Assembly (NCBI RefSeq): GCF_003672135.1
Contig: NC_039513.1
Location: 12,685,971 to 12,749,970 of the forward strand
DNA: 64,000 bases
Source of the DNA: Ooceraea biroi
Taxonomy: Eukaryota > Arthropoda > Insecta > Hymenoptera > Formicidae
Direction of reading: 5' to 3'
Notes under the pieces: model-generated
What the model was told of the DNA's origin: nothing
The model's database searches: none
Seen by the model: the letters and a program-made list of their open reading frames with translations, nothing else
Shown: in pieces, positions 12,226-25,384 of the stretch
Layout of the letters: every line of letters begins with the position of its first letter
Position numbering within the stretch: position 1 is the stretch's first letter
Position numbers and translations under genes: made by a program

Positions 12226-12577
12226 GTAAGTAACATTATCTCTATGTAATCAGTATGAAAAACTTTAAACGTGTTTTTCTCGAAACCACGTTTTTCAAAT
12301 TGGTTCCCATGATATCTCAAAAACCAGTTAATCAATTGACTCAGGCTTTTGCACACATCTTCAGTATATGTGTGGCTATAGCCCCTACCACAATCAAGTC
12401 GAAATATTGTTGTTTGGAATTTCTACAGCCCTTCAATGGTGAAAAAAATGGCACAAATCGAAACTTAATTTTCTCAATGAAGTCATGTTTTAAATTGTCA
12501 ACATTTTTTTTTCATTCTGGTACCTGCTATAGCCACACTCATACTAATTAAGAATCTCTTTGGTTTTTTTGTTTCAG
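12226..12577 (+). other. Intron-like segment inside family A copy 1
   Basis: The segment starts with GTAAGT two bases after the TGA stop. It ends with a branch-point-like ACTAAT (near 12543), a T-rich tract and GTTTCAG. This is a complete set of insect splicing signals, 352 bp long. It suggests that the parent element has an intron in its 3' untranslated region, or that the element carries a usable splice acceptor. Confidence 0.5.
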
Positions 12578-12816
12578 ATGAGCAGAACAGCTGAAATCAT
12601 GGGAACCATGGACCAACTTTTTTTTTCATGTTCTTATTTAATATCATGTGCAGCGCTTATTTATAGTTATTGTCTACTACAAAAATTTGGAAACATACAC
12701 CAAATATGTATGAATAAGCAGGGAAAACCCTGCCTCAAAAAACCTTATACTTTTTTCAAAAAAAATTCACCAAAATAGCATACAAATTCCGCTTTTACAC
12801 TAGAATACCCCCTTAA

Positions 12817-14266
12817 TAAGGCGATTACGCTGCCGCGGTGTTGTGTCCGCGATGAAAAAAGCTGCGTACTAACGGGCCCTAATGATCGCCGGATCGGGCA
12901 CTTCATAGTGCAGAGCGCAATCGATCGCCGCCTTTACAAGGGTAGTCTCCTCGATCGATATGCCGCGAGGGAACGAGCCTAGGAGAACGAGCGTGCCCCC
13001 TTAAGGTAACCTGCGTCTCCTAGGCTGGTCATAAAGATTTTTCTCAGCCTAGCGTCCTTTACGGCGATCCCGCGATACCCTGGCTGCTGCTACCTTGAAA
13101 GGACCTTCGTTACTTTCTTACGGGCACAGGACAAATTGCAGCGCGTCCGCGAAACGAATTCGCTCTCTCGAGTTTGCTCTCGGGAGCTCAACGCGCTTTT
13201 ATCACTCGACGGCATTGACCTGTTTGCCGCTGCCGCGATTTCGCGAAATAGCATCGAAGAAAATGAATCCACGGGATCGCTCGCGCGGAATCGCGGAAAT
13301 CTAATGAACGAGACAAAGGTGCCTCTTATGCGGCTAGATTTCCAGCGTAAGCGTCGCACATAATTCAAAACTACAGTCCAATTAATTTTTCATTGTATAG
13401 TGTTAATACCAACATAATATGACAATTCCGTAGAAGACCTATGAATGATATCGAAACATCCGGAGACATCGATTCTCGGTACTGCTCAAGAAATCACGAG
13501 AGCAACCTCGGATTCCCGAAGCTTGTCCGGGAACGTTCTACATCGATTTCGATGGATCCGAGACTTGAAATGTATGCTGCCCGCTCGCGTCGATATCGCC
13601 GATGCAATCAGTAGATTAGCGATCGACGGTATCCTCTGTCCCAGAGCGTGGACAGGAATGCACCGGGCGCATTGTCCTCGGGGTGCGCAGCTGCGAGGCT
13701 GCCTCACCTCGCTTCTTTTACCGCTTTCCGTCGCGTGTGCGCCGCTTAGAGAGCCGCAGCCGGTATCTCTATAAACGGAAGCGACGATTCCACGGCCATT
13801 ACTTGCCCGAGAGCGGCGAGTTTCTTCTTCTTCTCCGGCTACCGGTCAGGGCCGGAGAAACGGCGTCGGATTTATCGACTTCCATCCGCGAGTCTTCACC
13901 CTCGAACCCTCGACGAGCGCGATCGAGTGTAGGAGTGAGTGCCTGCCGCGGCGGAAATCACGCGGAGCGAACTTGATACTTTGCACGTACCATGTTACAC
14001 ATGAGTAGAAGAAAAGAAAAAAACAAAAAAAACCATTATCCGAATGAGATAAAAGAATCACGAGGAAGGGAGTTAAGAACGTGGCATTAACGCGATGTTT
14101 CGCTACCGGTATCTAGAGCGATAAGTCGATCTGGATCGCGCACGATCAGGACTGTATTTATCGACGAATGTTGTAACGTTCCGGTCCTGAAATAATCTTG
14201 CAAATACACAGATTGGTATCTCCCGCGTGAGCGCACCGATAAAACGCGAATGCGTGAGTAAGCAGG
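12817..14266. other. Unique DNA, no feature
   Basis: I see only short chance open frames here. An AT-rich patch lies near 13365-13435, and there is no repeat or conserved exon. Confidence 0.35.
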
Positions 14267-14274
14267 AAGAGAGA

Positions 14275-14327
<53 letters not shown>
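14267..14327. repeat. GA microsatellite
   Basis: This is an uninterrupted GA run of more than 40 bp with a GAAA-rich left edge. It produces false Leu/Ser-rich open frames on the minus strand. Confidence 0.95.
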
Positions 14328-14329
<2 letters not shown>

Positions 14330-14847
14330 CAGTCCTGACTAGACTCGTGTTATGCAAATGATCACTTTTTCTGCGTTGCTCTTGATACGCTCTCGGGATT
14401 GTCGCGGTCCCGAGAACGCGTTTTATTAATTCAGCCTTCCAGGAGCACGTTTTGCAAGCGGCCACGTAATGATGTAAATTACGTGAACGCCAGTATTTGG
14501 CAAACGAGCGGAGCGCTTTGAGCAAGCGAGCGCTCCGCTCGACGATAAGACTGTCGCGCGCGCAATCGGCAAAGCGTGCGAGCGCTTTCGCACGTTTATA
14601 AACGCGCCGAAAATGTCTCGAGCTGCCTCGAGACGGCTCGCCGCGTTTAATTGCGGCGAATATCAATTACCGGGCTATTTAAACGTCGTTGCGCTCGATA
14701 CTTCGAGCGCGATTTACCGTAAGCGAGAGGAGAACATGAGACGTCTGCATGTATTTCGTATGCGAGGATCGTGACAATCTATCGCTAGACATTGGAATAA
14801 TGCTGTTCTAAAATATTGTTTGAATGTGTATCATGTTATCCTCCTCC

Positions 14848-15560
14848 TCCTATTCTAAAAAAGGCGTGTTAACTTCGTGAAGTTCTTTTTTATCGAATAT
14901 TGAGGCCTCCTTTTCGCGATGCTGATTGGTTCTCTCGCTTGGCTCGAACTTCGTGTGACTTGAACTGTTGCGAACGTCAGAATGTCATAGTGGCTGTCAG
15001 TGCGGTTATATTGATAAATTTGTGTTTTTATTTGTGTATTTATTTTCTCGTGAAAAATAAAATAAAATAGCGCGTGCATAGCATATAATATAAATTTTAA
15101 TGGCTAGAACTTTTTCATTTCTAAATCTAAAGGATTTTCAATCGTCGAGACCTCTTCGCAATATGCCAAATAACAATATAAATAGCACAGAACTCCTCGG
15201 AAAAGAAAAAAATTTTAATGGCTAGAACTTTTTCATTTACTGTTTTAACGAATTTTAAATCATCGAGAACTCTAGGCAATATGCCAAATAACAATATAAA
15301 TAGCACAGAACTCCTTGGAAAAAGAAACAAATTTTAATGGCTAGAACTTTTTCATTTCTAAATCTAAAGGATTTTCAATCGTCGAAAACTCTTCGCAACA
15401 TGCCAAATCCACTCTTAAAAAAGCCGTGTTAAATGTCTTCGGGTGGAGGTTAACAATTTGGTAGAGTGTGATAATTGTGCATATAATAAATAATAGATGA
15501 ATATTATTATTCGAAAACATTATTAATATTGAAAAATAAAATAGCGCGCGCCTGTGTTGT
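14848..15560. repeat. Composite direct-repeat block
   Basis: The outer parts of this block are related in direct orientation. TAAAAAAGGCGTGTTAA near 14857 recurs as TAAAAAAGCCGTGTTAA near 15416, and GAAAAATAAAATA...TAGCGCG near 15052 recurs near 15530. The three-copy tandem array at 15092-15408 sits between them. The AT-rich composition differs from the flanks. It may be a decayed satellite or an internally duplicated transposon; I cannot tell which. Confidence 0.5.
15092..15408. repeat. Tandem repeat, about 118 bp period, 2.7 copies
   Basis: Three units start at about 15092, 15210 and 15329, each with AAATTTTAATGGCTAGAAC. Units 1 and 2 both contain ATGCCAAATAACAATATAAA and AGCACAGAACTCCT. 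Unit 3 stops at ATGCCAAAT. Units 1 and 3 are closer to each other than to unit 2 in the middle part, where unit 2 has ACTGTTTTAACG in place of CTAAATCTAAAG. That hints at more than one round of duplication or conversion. Confidence 0.9.
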
Positions 15561-16812
15561 ACTAGTATTAGTAAAATAAAAAGAATGAATCTCTAATAAG
15601 TAAAACGACTTTTTATTTCGTTTCCCTCGGCTCACTTTATAATTGGTCTAATATTGGTATAGTAGAAGCCGGACACACCTGCACGAACTTTCTAATATAT
15701 GGCAACACGGCTATTAATTATCACGTATTGTAACGTGTTCTATTGAGCGTCCATTTTTTAGGCAAACTAGATGGCCTCTAACAATGCTAACTAATAACTC
15801 AAACAAATCTGTGAAATCTTTGAAATATATACTTCATATTTCATCGACAAACACAACACGAAACTTAGCGGGGTGCATCCTAATTGTACAGGAAAACACA
15901 GAGCTTGGTCAACGGCAGTCAGTAAATAAAACTATTAAAAATACTAATCTCAATTTCAACTGATCCTTTATCCTTTGCCGCCGACTTTGGAGAATTTTTA
16001 TTTCGACGGTAAATAAAAACTAAAGTTTTCGTTGCAAGATTTCCATACGTCTGACGCAAGCGGAAACGCACGAGATGTCTTGCATCAATTTTAGCTCCAT
16101 TTCGCATAATAAAGATTATTGGAACGCTCGTAGATTGTGCGATCGAGAACGTGGGAGTGCAAAGTTCCTACTGGCTCCATGCCAATTTCCGCGGTCTCTT
16201 CCGAGTCCGCAAACGAAGTTCTTAATTCGTTCACACGATAAATTAGCGTATATACCGTAGGCTTCCGAATGCTGATCTGGATTACGCGAAAAGTGTAACT
16301 ATCATTTTTAACAACGTTATCCCAATGTTTCGATCAATTAAGCGCACACCTGAATTATTCCCAACAGTTTCTTCAACGACGTGTCAATTACTTGCCAAAC
16401 TATTCGACGCAACATCATTCTGCAAACAACGTAACATGAAATTCCCCTAATTAAGACAGGGAGCTGCTGTGGAATTAACAAGGACAGAAACCGTGATACA
16501 AAATTAATAAAGCCGAGATCGCGCCAGGATATTGCACGTGATCACGCTGTACGTTCGCGTGAAAGATCGATAGTCAAGATTCTTGCCAGGTTATCGCCAG
16601 GTATCGACCAGAAATTAACGGATCGCTCGCCGAAATTGCCTCGTAAATCCGAGAGGCGTACACGTCTCTCGGCTCGCTCCTGGTCTCCCTCTTTCGCTGC
16701 GAGACATGACGGATGACCGTATGCGTTCGCCACGACTACGCTATCTAAACGGGCATCTAATGTTACGTCGCGCGCTATGTCTGGGTAGTAAGTCCTTACT
16801 GATCTTGCAAAC
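15561..16812. other. Unique DNA, no feature
   Basis: This stretch is AT-rich at the left and average at the right. I see no exon, repeat or RNA gene. Confidence 0.35.
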
Positions 16813-16816
16813 TTAA

Positions 16817-17536
16817 GGGGGAAGCCTGCTTTAGAACGCTGAAAATAAGGTATATTTTACGAATTGTTTTTGGAGAAACTATACAGCGGATCATTATAAA
16901 ACTTTGATGCATTTATTAGTACATATTTAAAGATAAAAAAAATTATTTTTTGATTTGAATATATCGCTTGTAGAGGTCGTCCTGGAGAAATCTTAGTGCA
17001 GCCGCGTCGCCGGCATTGCAAATTGGTGAGCATTCTCCTGCCTCCAAATTTCGTCTAAACTGAAAAATTGAAATATCTTCTCGTTATTTATGAATTCCCA
17101 TCGTCGATGAACCAAAGAGAGAAGAAAAAAGTTGAAAAGTGCCAAAATGGTGGAGCTTAGAACACAAAAGTACGATTTTTAGGCAAAGTTTTTGAACTTT
17201 TTCATGCAAAAATAATTGTTTAACTTAATGTTTTTATGAATATTAAAGTTTCATCGACGATGGGAATTCATAAATAACGAGAAAATATTTCAATTTTTCA
17301 GTTTGGATGAAATTTGGAGGCAGGAGAATGCTCACCAATTTACAATGCCAGCTGCACTAAGATGCCTCCAGGACGACCTCTACAGGCGATATATTCAAAT
17401 CAAAAAATAATTTTTTTATCTTTAAACATGTACTAATAAATGCATCAAAGTTTTATAATGATCCGCTGTATAGTTTCTCCAAAAACAATTCGTAAAATTA
17501 TACCTTATTTTCAACGTTCTAAAGCAGGCTCCCCCC
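16817..17536. mobile_element. TTAA fold-back MITE, copy 1 (family B, 720 bp)
   Basis: TTAA flanks the element at 16813-16816 and 17537-17540. Almost the whole element is an imperfect inverted repeat. The left arm is 16817-17111, the right arm 17250-17536, and the loop about 138 bp. The ends read GGGGG(A/G)AGCCTGCTTTAGAACG. The inner edges are GAATTCCCATCGTCGATGAA and its reverse complement. There is no coding capacity. The second copy is 36586-37304. The TTAA duplication and the GGGGG start resemble family A, so both may use the same kind of transposase. Confidence 0.9.
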
Positions 17537-17540
17537 TTAA

Positions 17541-20500
17541 GTAATTGACGCCATACCGCGATGCATGCAAAAGAGGGACAAATATTAAGTCGTGTTGAGA
17601 TAAGCTCCTGTACTGTTACCTCAAAAGAGAATTTGAGAGAATTTTAGGTAAAGTAAGAGTGATGGGTTCTTCACGCTTCTTAATGAGAGACTGCGACAGT
17701 TTTAATTAATAATAGCAATCTGATATAAAAGGAAGCATCTTGAATATAGCATCAATTTAAAAAACAGTACTCTTAATTTTGCATGTAACTATTTCAACAT
17801 CACAAATTTTATTATTACACTTTACTTTTCTACTTATGTTTATGAAGATGTACAACTTTGATACTCCTCATTTTATACTGTAACATCTTAAACGAGAGGT
17901 GCATCAATATCGGCGGGAGATCAGAAAGCGCCGCATCGGGGACCGCGACTTTTTCTCCTAAAACATTCGCGATACGGTCGTGCAAGGGAGAAAAGGGGAG
18001 ACGAGGGGAGTAAAAATGTAAAGGCGACTACCGTCATCCCCCGCCGATAATGCGCGGCACTTAGCACTAAAATGGCAGCCTCCGGTGTCATTACGAATCG
18101 TCCACTTAGCCGGTAATAACCCGGCAGTCCCAGACGGAACGGAAAGCGAAGCGTGAGCAAAACGAGCTCGAGCATCTCGAATCGGGGATCTCGCAGAGAA
18201 GGGGCCACCACCACTATCACCATCACCACTACCATCACCATCTCCTCCTCCTTCTCCTCTTATGGTTGATCGTGCATCAAGAACGTGCACGATAAATTCC
18301 CGAACGGCGAATTCCAGAAAAAATTTGCGCGAAATTGTATCTAGAGAATTATGGAGAACATCGGACTTGATGATTAAATAATCGTGAATCGAAAATGTGA
18401 ACGACATAATGATCTTGAAAAAATCTTTATTTAACGAAAAATTGTGACAATTAAAAACTCTTGAAATTAAGGCGACTACATGAAATAGCAATATGTAAGA
18501 AAATCAACTATCACTCTTCGTGTAGCACTTTCTATGAGAAATCAAGTGGGTTAAAAGTATACCGTAGGTCGTATACTTTCCTCTCGCTGAGATGAATGAT
18601 TTCCGGATGTCGAGAAATGCGAGCCATTCCGCCGCCTAAGAGGATAATTGCTGTAAACGAATGAGGAACGAGTCGATGTTTCCATAACGAGATTTGGTGC
18701 GAAAGCATCATTAATTACTACTTTGTCAGCGGTACGTATACGCCACTTCATCTTCATGCTCCTTTAATTTTCAACGCTGACTAGAATTCAAATTACGTGG
18801 TACAACAAAACACTTGGAGAATCATTTTTCACGAAAAAATAATCCGTTAGCCACCATTTTTCTGTGAGACACCGATCTCATCACGGTGTAAAGCCCTATC
18901 CGCCTCTCAATAAATAAATCGCTCGGAGAATTTCCGAGTATCGAGAAACGTAAGCTGTAATTACTTAAGAGGCATTGCGAGCTAAGCGAGAGCAAAGGGA
19001 CGACCGGGGTCGCTCGTTGCCGATCGCCGGTCGGATTTGGGACCGGAACCATCGACTTCGAAGGTGAAGGTATTCGGCTGCGGTAAATTCCCCGGTTTCT
19101 TCTCCGACACGAGTTCGAATTACTTCGGCGAACGAAAGAAGCGGAAAGGAAGCGGCGGAGGAAGGGAGGGCGACGGGGACGTCGAGGAGGCACGAGAGCC
19201 CTGCGATGGAAAGGAGAAAGAACGAAGGGTTGAACGAGACAGAGAGAGAAAGAAGGCAAGGGGTAAAGACAGCTGTTATTGGTGGCTCTTAGGCGGGCAA
19301 CACGCTTCGTCGGTCGCATTAACGACTCGGCCGGACCAGATCGTCCGTTTTTGCGAGCGGCTGCAGGAGGATCGGAGAGGCCGCCGCTCTTTTTCCGGCC
19401 ACCTCGAGCACGAGCAATTGCACTCGTCGAAAAGCGGACGGATGCAACAGCGCCGCACCGACATCGGCGAATCGGCGGTCGTTTTATCGGCGACCGAGGG
19501 AGGAGCGCGAGGGTGATTTTTCGGCGCGGCCGAATGATCGATCACTCAATGTCGCCCGGCTACGTGATCGCTCGAGAAGCACCGCGCAAGAAAGAGAGCT
19601 TATGGGGAACGGCTCGTACGTCGATGAGCGCGATGGGGGTATTCTCAAGCTACATTCTCCTGCTCCCCCACCTTTCGATATGATTGGATTGAGTCTTTTT
19701 TGTCGATCAGAATATTCTTCGCGAGAGATATGACGTCCGACGACAGCGCGAAATGGCAGCGATCTCTTCACGCAGGATCCTCGGTTTGCATCGATTTTTT
19801 TAGCTTTTTGTATTGCTGCCGGAATCCCGGATCATACACGAAACCAAGCGAAACCGTTCTACATAAAACGTAACCAGAATAGTTGGGTTTATCGATACTC
19901 GTCTACGAGCTTCATCTCTAAGCTTCCAAGCATTCGATGAAAATATGCGCGCAAGAACCGCTTCCGCGATTAATAGTAATTTCCGCCAGCGCAAAAATAC
20001 ATTTATCCGGTTTCACGGCGCGAATGCTGACTATTCATTGCAAAATATTTGTAATTTCCCTGCTGCTAATGATAAAGCGGCGTGCGAACGAGAAAATCAA
20101 GCAATTAATAATGCGCAACAGGATTTACTAATATACGATATTATTCGATATATAATACGGAGAAAGAGAAAGGGAAAAATAATTTCATACACGCGTCATG
20201 GCGCAAGTATCTCGCTCGTGACATTTTGCAGATTAACACTTGTACACGGTCAGGAAGATTGTAATTTTATCTGTTTCTCTTTTCCCATAATTTCAGCTAT
20301 GCATATATTACATACATGTATATGTACATTTCACGTATCGCACTCTGATTCCTCTACAAAAAAGGACATGTTGCACAACTAATGCAACTAAGAAACTATA
20401 CTAAGAAAATTTATTAAAATATGCAAACTTGATTCTCTTTCATGTCAGAACAAACGAGACCAACACCGGAGAGTAATCCGCGATCGCGTAAGAACAATCG

Positions 20501-23500
20501 GAATAAGGGAAAACGGCCGTTTTAGGATCGCCTTAGGAGCGTCTCGGAATTCTCCGTTTTTGTCGCGAGAACAGAGCAGAAGAGGACACGGTCGTGGATT
20601 ACGAAGCGGTCACGGTGAATGAGCGGGTACCAGAAGGCCGGACGCGCTCTCTTCTTCGGGGAAGTCTCCTCGGAGGTAGTGGCACGGTATCACGAAAACT
20701 CATCTGGAAGTTGGCCCGCGGGGATGGAGGAACGGAGACAGGGGAGGGTGCAGCTCACCACGGGCACCGAGATCACACACCAGTCAGCCACCGACATCAC
20801 CACCCACCATCAATGCTCGGTGGACCGCCCCAACCACCCGTGCCGGGTCCATTAGTGTCTCGGCTTGTAATTTGCCGCGCCGAATGTTAATGGACTTCGG
20901 TGATCTTTCTCCCTGCTTCCACCTATTCGTCCCCCGTTCCGAAAAACTGATCTTGGTACACCGGTTGGCCGCGTCCTTGCGTCCCAGGACCGCAGTCGGG
21001 GGGATCGGAGCCGAGAAAACTGACCGACCGGCCCGAAAAAGCGAGCTAACGGGCCAGAATAGTAGGAAGAAATATCATCTCGCTCTCTGTTCCTCCTTTG
21101 TCTTTCTCGCCGCGATCTAGGAGCGTGTAATTAGTCCGAGATGCTGATTGCTCCGGCGCTCGCGGCGACTCGCGAATTAAGAAACGCCACGGTAATACCG
21201 TCGTCGTCGTCTTCGTCGTCATCGAATTAGCATCCATTAAGGCGGGAGCGTCGCCGACAGAAAATCCAATGCCGATTGTCCAGGGAACAGTCGTTGATTA
21301 AAGGGAAGGTCAATGGCGATTCGCCGAATTAAGGGTCAACGGATGCGATCGATTAACGGGAGAGGTGAGGTACGGATCGAAGAAGCGCGGCGAGATCGCG
21401 ATCGAAGATCGATCGACCAGATCCAACAGTAGAGAAAAGAGTAAAACGTTTCTTCTCTTTATAGAAGCAACAAATGCAGTTGAAGCTTCGTATTTGAGCG
21501 AAGCGTAAATTGTGAAAATCAACGTAAGATATTTTACTCTAGTTAACTACTTATTTCCATTTAAACACGTCTCGCGTATCGGAAACAGCATTAAGAATCT
21601 GATTGCCAGAGCGTGCGGGCAGTACATTGTAAAAAAGCACGCACGTGCGTTTAATTATGCGCGTGTAGGAGAAGAATGCGGAAGCTACGAGGAAGAGAGG
21701 ACATTAGCCTTGCTGATCGCGCTGTTACGATCGACGTTCGGTACGTAGAGACAATCAGAGGTAGTTCCGAGGGCTCGCAGCGATAAAACGGTGCTTTTGT
21801 AGATAACAAAAAGCGGTAGCAAGACATACCGAGTAGAGCTTCCCACGTGGATAATGTGACTGCGGGTTAGGAGGGTCGTCCTGCGTTTCGCGGGGGAGAG
21901 CGGACACAAACGCAAAGAGGTGAATAACAACCCCCATTACGGGGGATATCGGATTGCTCCAGTGACTCGAGAGTTCTCGTATTAACTTATAATTAATTTA
22001 CTCGACAAAGACTCGTCTATTAATTCATTTGTAATAAAACTATTATTAAAACTATTATATTAAAAAAGAAATAACGTTTCTCTACGTAACTTCTCCAACA
22101 ATATATCGCTTTTCAAGATAATTAATAAATGGTCGTGATTTATCGTAACTGATGTCGTAAGATCAATAATAACGATCGCAGTATCGCAATGCAATAGTTA
22201 CGCTTCTTGCTGAAATGACCAGCGAAGGATTCGAGGAAAAGCCAACCTTCGAGCTGTGAAGGTAATCCGAATAAAGGGAATCGCAGGACCAAGGTGTGTT
22301 CCCATGAGAAGAAGAGGGCAACGACGTGTGTCAGTGCGCCCTGCGGCTTTTGAAACGTAACACTCGGCGGCTCGTGTGGTCGACACGATCGTAAAACGCG
22401 AGCTCGCTGACGATTGGCGACGATGCAAACGTGTCTAGAGAGAGAGAGAGAGCTAAAGATACGGCTTTTTTAACACGCGACTTGCGGTTCGGTGACCATA
22501 GGTGATCGCGGTCGCGATTGCCATTGCTCGTACTATTTCGCGCGACGCAGAAAGATGGTGCACGCACGTGCGTGCTCCGGCGAGGTAGGAAAATACTCTC
22601 GTCACGGCATATGCACCGCAAATCGCAACCTGGCACAGACCGTAAACGCAACATGTTGCGTCCACTTTGCATCTGATATCGAGAATGTTTCGCTGTTTCT
22701 CGCCGAATGTAACTCGAAGTTGCAATCATCTCGATGCTCGATGTAATTATTTAATTCAATACCTCGCTCTTGATAGATGTATTTTTTGAGTTTAGATACG
22801 TATCTGCGCACTGTTTCTTTGTTTTCTTTGCACGATATCAGTAGGAGATTTGATAAGCGACGTCCTACAGTTCGTGTTCACACGATCTTGATTCTCGTAC
22901 AAATAATTAATCGGCGTGTTCAAATTGGAGCGAAAAATTCCCACGCGACTGTAAGATCTCCATTACCGGTGGCATATAATAAACCACGATGTGCGCTGTT
23001 TATAATAATAATAAACTTCATGTGCGTGCTTTATGCGTACGTCACGGTGCGTGTAACATGCGCTCTCGAGTAGAACAGAGGCTCCGTTTTTGTCGGCTGT
23101 CCTTGTTGATGACGACGACGATGGCGACGACGATCAGTACCATGTGCATCGCAAGCACGCTTTTAACGAAGCTATCGAGTGCAAAGGGGAATGAGAAAGC
23201 GAAGAAAGAAAGAAAGACGGGGGCGAAGGAAAAGAGAGCACGGGAAAAGGTGAGTGGGTTCTCACGGAGGGCAATGGTTTATTTTTGTACTCCCTCGCAC
23301 TTCAAGGGTGGTTCATTGATAAGGTAATGGTCCCATGATACGTCGTTAAGTTTAACGTCCTGAGAACGTATAATGCGTCGCTCAACAAATATATCATCGC
23401 GTGCACCGAGTGTGAGAAGGGTGTTACGAGAAAAATGTCAATTGCCTTGTACCTCAGAACGCAAATAAATATAAGAGCGTCGTGATCAAGTGCGATCGCA

Positions 23501-23979
23501 CTTTCTCGCGTTAATACATTCCTCTCTTCATCTGTCAATCGGTTCACTTATCAGCGGAATGAGAAATAGGTAGTGTAACATCCGGTCGACAAATGAGACC
23601 AGGCCGAGGAATATTCCCATCTTAGGATATTTCCAACAAACTAACTGCCAATTATGCCACATCCTTTTATCAGCACGCGAGAAAAGAAAGGCCACCATGT
23701 GGTTTTTTTAAAATTCATTCGTTCAAGCTGGGATAACGGCTAACGAATTTGGTACGGGTTCACGCAACATTTTCGTCTAATTCGACGTTATGCCGTGGCG
23801 GGCACGCCAGGGAGCCGTGTAATTTAGCCGTCAAACGTTAATGTTTGTCAAGCCAAGATCAACGCCGAGACGGGAGATCGACAAAAATTCGATCGATCCG
23901 AAGATCGACAGGCGAGCGAACAGTTCGGTTATAATTATCGAAAAACCGCGGGGGGATCTGGGTCGATGGAAAGATGAAG

Positions 23980-23981
<2 letters not shown>
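17541..23981. other. Unique DNA with minor simple repeats
   Basis: No conserved exon is recognised. Chance open frames on both strands are arginine-rich or low complexity. Minor simple runs include a CAC/ATC run (18205-18259), a GTC/GTT-type run near 21200-21222 and a short GA run near 22436-22452. Confidence 0.35.
18205..18259. repeat. CAC/ATC/CTC trinucleotide run
   Basis: Degenerate CACCATCAC repeats pass into CTCCTC repeats. They give false Asp/Gly/Ser-rich or Val/Met-rich frames on the minus strand. Confidence 0.8.

Positions 23982-24034
<53 letters not shown>
23982..24034. repeat. GA microsatellite
   Basis: A nearly pure AG run of about 53 bp. The open frames through it (ERERER or SLSLSL) are artefacts. 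Confidence 0.95.
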
Positions 24035-24037
<3 letters not shown>

Positions 24038-25382
24038 ACGACGACTTCTCAAAGGAGCCCAATTAGGCCGGCGATTCGTTGGACAGCCAACGAGATTATG
24101 CTGCTGTCGTCTGTCAGCCACGTGTGGACATTTACCGGCACTTCTTGCCGGCACTTGGCCTTCAGGATCCTTCAGGATTGAGAACACGATCCTGTTTCCG
24201 GCGTCTTGCCTGGACGCGATTGGCCATCTCGAAAAGATGCAAAAAGATGACGATCAATTGTTCGCATCTGACAAATTCTGTTTTGCAACCGAATAGATTT
24301 ACAAATGTTCTTTTTTTTGCGATATGTGTTATTGTATCGGTAACAACCTCAGTGGCGTACCCTAGCGAGCATGATTATTACATCTCATCAAGAGTGCATT
24401 AGTAGCCTAATCTACTTTTTGTAGAACCTGAAAAAAGCACTTTCACAGCAGGAAACATCAAAGTCAAGTTAGTTTTCTCGGGATCTTGGAGGAATGAGTC
24501 ACCGCGTGGCCGCCGAAGTAGCGAACCCTTTAATCCCGACGCGAGCGTGCACTTGAAGATTGAGATTTAATCGAGACTGAGACTGATGCGAATCGATTCG
24601 TCTCATTCTCATTGACACAGGCTTCAATTCTCAACTGGCAGTCACCATGCGATCTCAATGATCGAGATCTCTCAATCCCTGAGCGTAGCCTGATATGGAC
24701 TTTACGTCGCGACGTCGCACGAAGACGAGGACGTGCTTGGTGGCCAGATGCGTCGTCGTGCGAAAGGGTTACGCGCTAAAAAGCACGAGGCGAGAAAAAA
24801 TCGTGGAACAAGGATGAATGGTGGTGAGGGGCTGAAGGGGCGAGGGGGCAGCGGCAAAAGCCTCCTTCTGGCCACCGAGATGCAAGTCGTATCGCCGGCA
24901 GTTTACGGCGGTGGCGTTTGCGTAGCGCCATGTGTGCCTGTCGTCTTCTTCCCTTTTCCCCCTTACTATCCCTGCTCCCCAGGAATCTCTTCAACGGGTA
25001 AAAAAGTGTTCCCCGGCTCTTTCTTCTCTCAATCTCTTTTTTTCCGTTTCGTTTTTTCTTTTCTGTACCGGAGCGTGGCAATGATATTTCCGTCTGCTCG
25101 CTACGAGCCGGCAAACAGGTCGCTGGAGTATTTTTCTACGGTGTCCCCTTTTTCTTCTCGTGACGTGCATAAGGATCCTATGTTCGTTCTTTTGCTCGTC
25201 GGCGGGACGATCGCGTTGGAAAATATACACTCCTCTCGAAAGTGCCTCCTCCGGAATTCAAGGGATTGTCCGCTCCTCAGTGGAGACGACGCACGGATAT
25301 ATATATACAGTGGGAAAATGGATGATACCGCGGGCATAAAAATTATGAAGCGTGTTTCCCAGTCGTGTGTGAGTTTTAAAAA
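24035..25382. other. Unique DNA, no supported gene
   Basis: A 223-codon plus-strand frame (24733-25404) runs into the mariner end and its TA duplication. It has low-complexity content, so I do not call it a gene. Nothing else is recognised. Confidence 0.35.
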
Positions 25383-25384
25383 TA

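Larger units (their letters stand above)
11604..12812 (+). mobile_element. TTAA-flanked DNA transposon, copy 1 (family A, 1209 bp)
   Basis: The element is bounded by TTAA on both sides (11600-11603 and 12813-12816) and by a perfect 17 bp terminal inverted repeat, GGGGGTATTCTAGTGTA, at 11604-11620 and 12796-12812. It carries a plus-strand coding fragment (11885-12223) like the C-terminus of a Mutator-like transposase, and an intron-like segment (12226-12577). A second copy of exactly the same length is at 30568-31776, with only about four differences seen by eye. TTAA duplications are typical of piggyBac and Kolobok elements. The coding remnant favours Kolobok or a related group, but this is inference. 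The element is too short to encode a full transposase, so it is a non-autonomous deletion derivative that moved recently. Confidence 0.85.

Noticed and set aside
20594..20890. His/Pro-rich 98-codon plus-strand frame
   Set aside because: It begins at GTG, not ATG, and has no splice or homology support.
23831..24296. Open frames of 118-151 codons around the GA tract
   Set aside because: They are stop-free because of the GA microsatellite and have no domain content.
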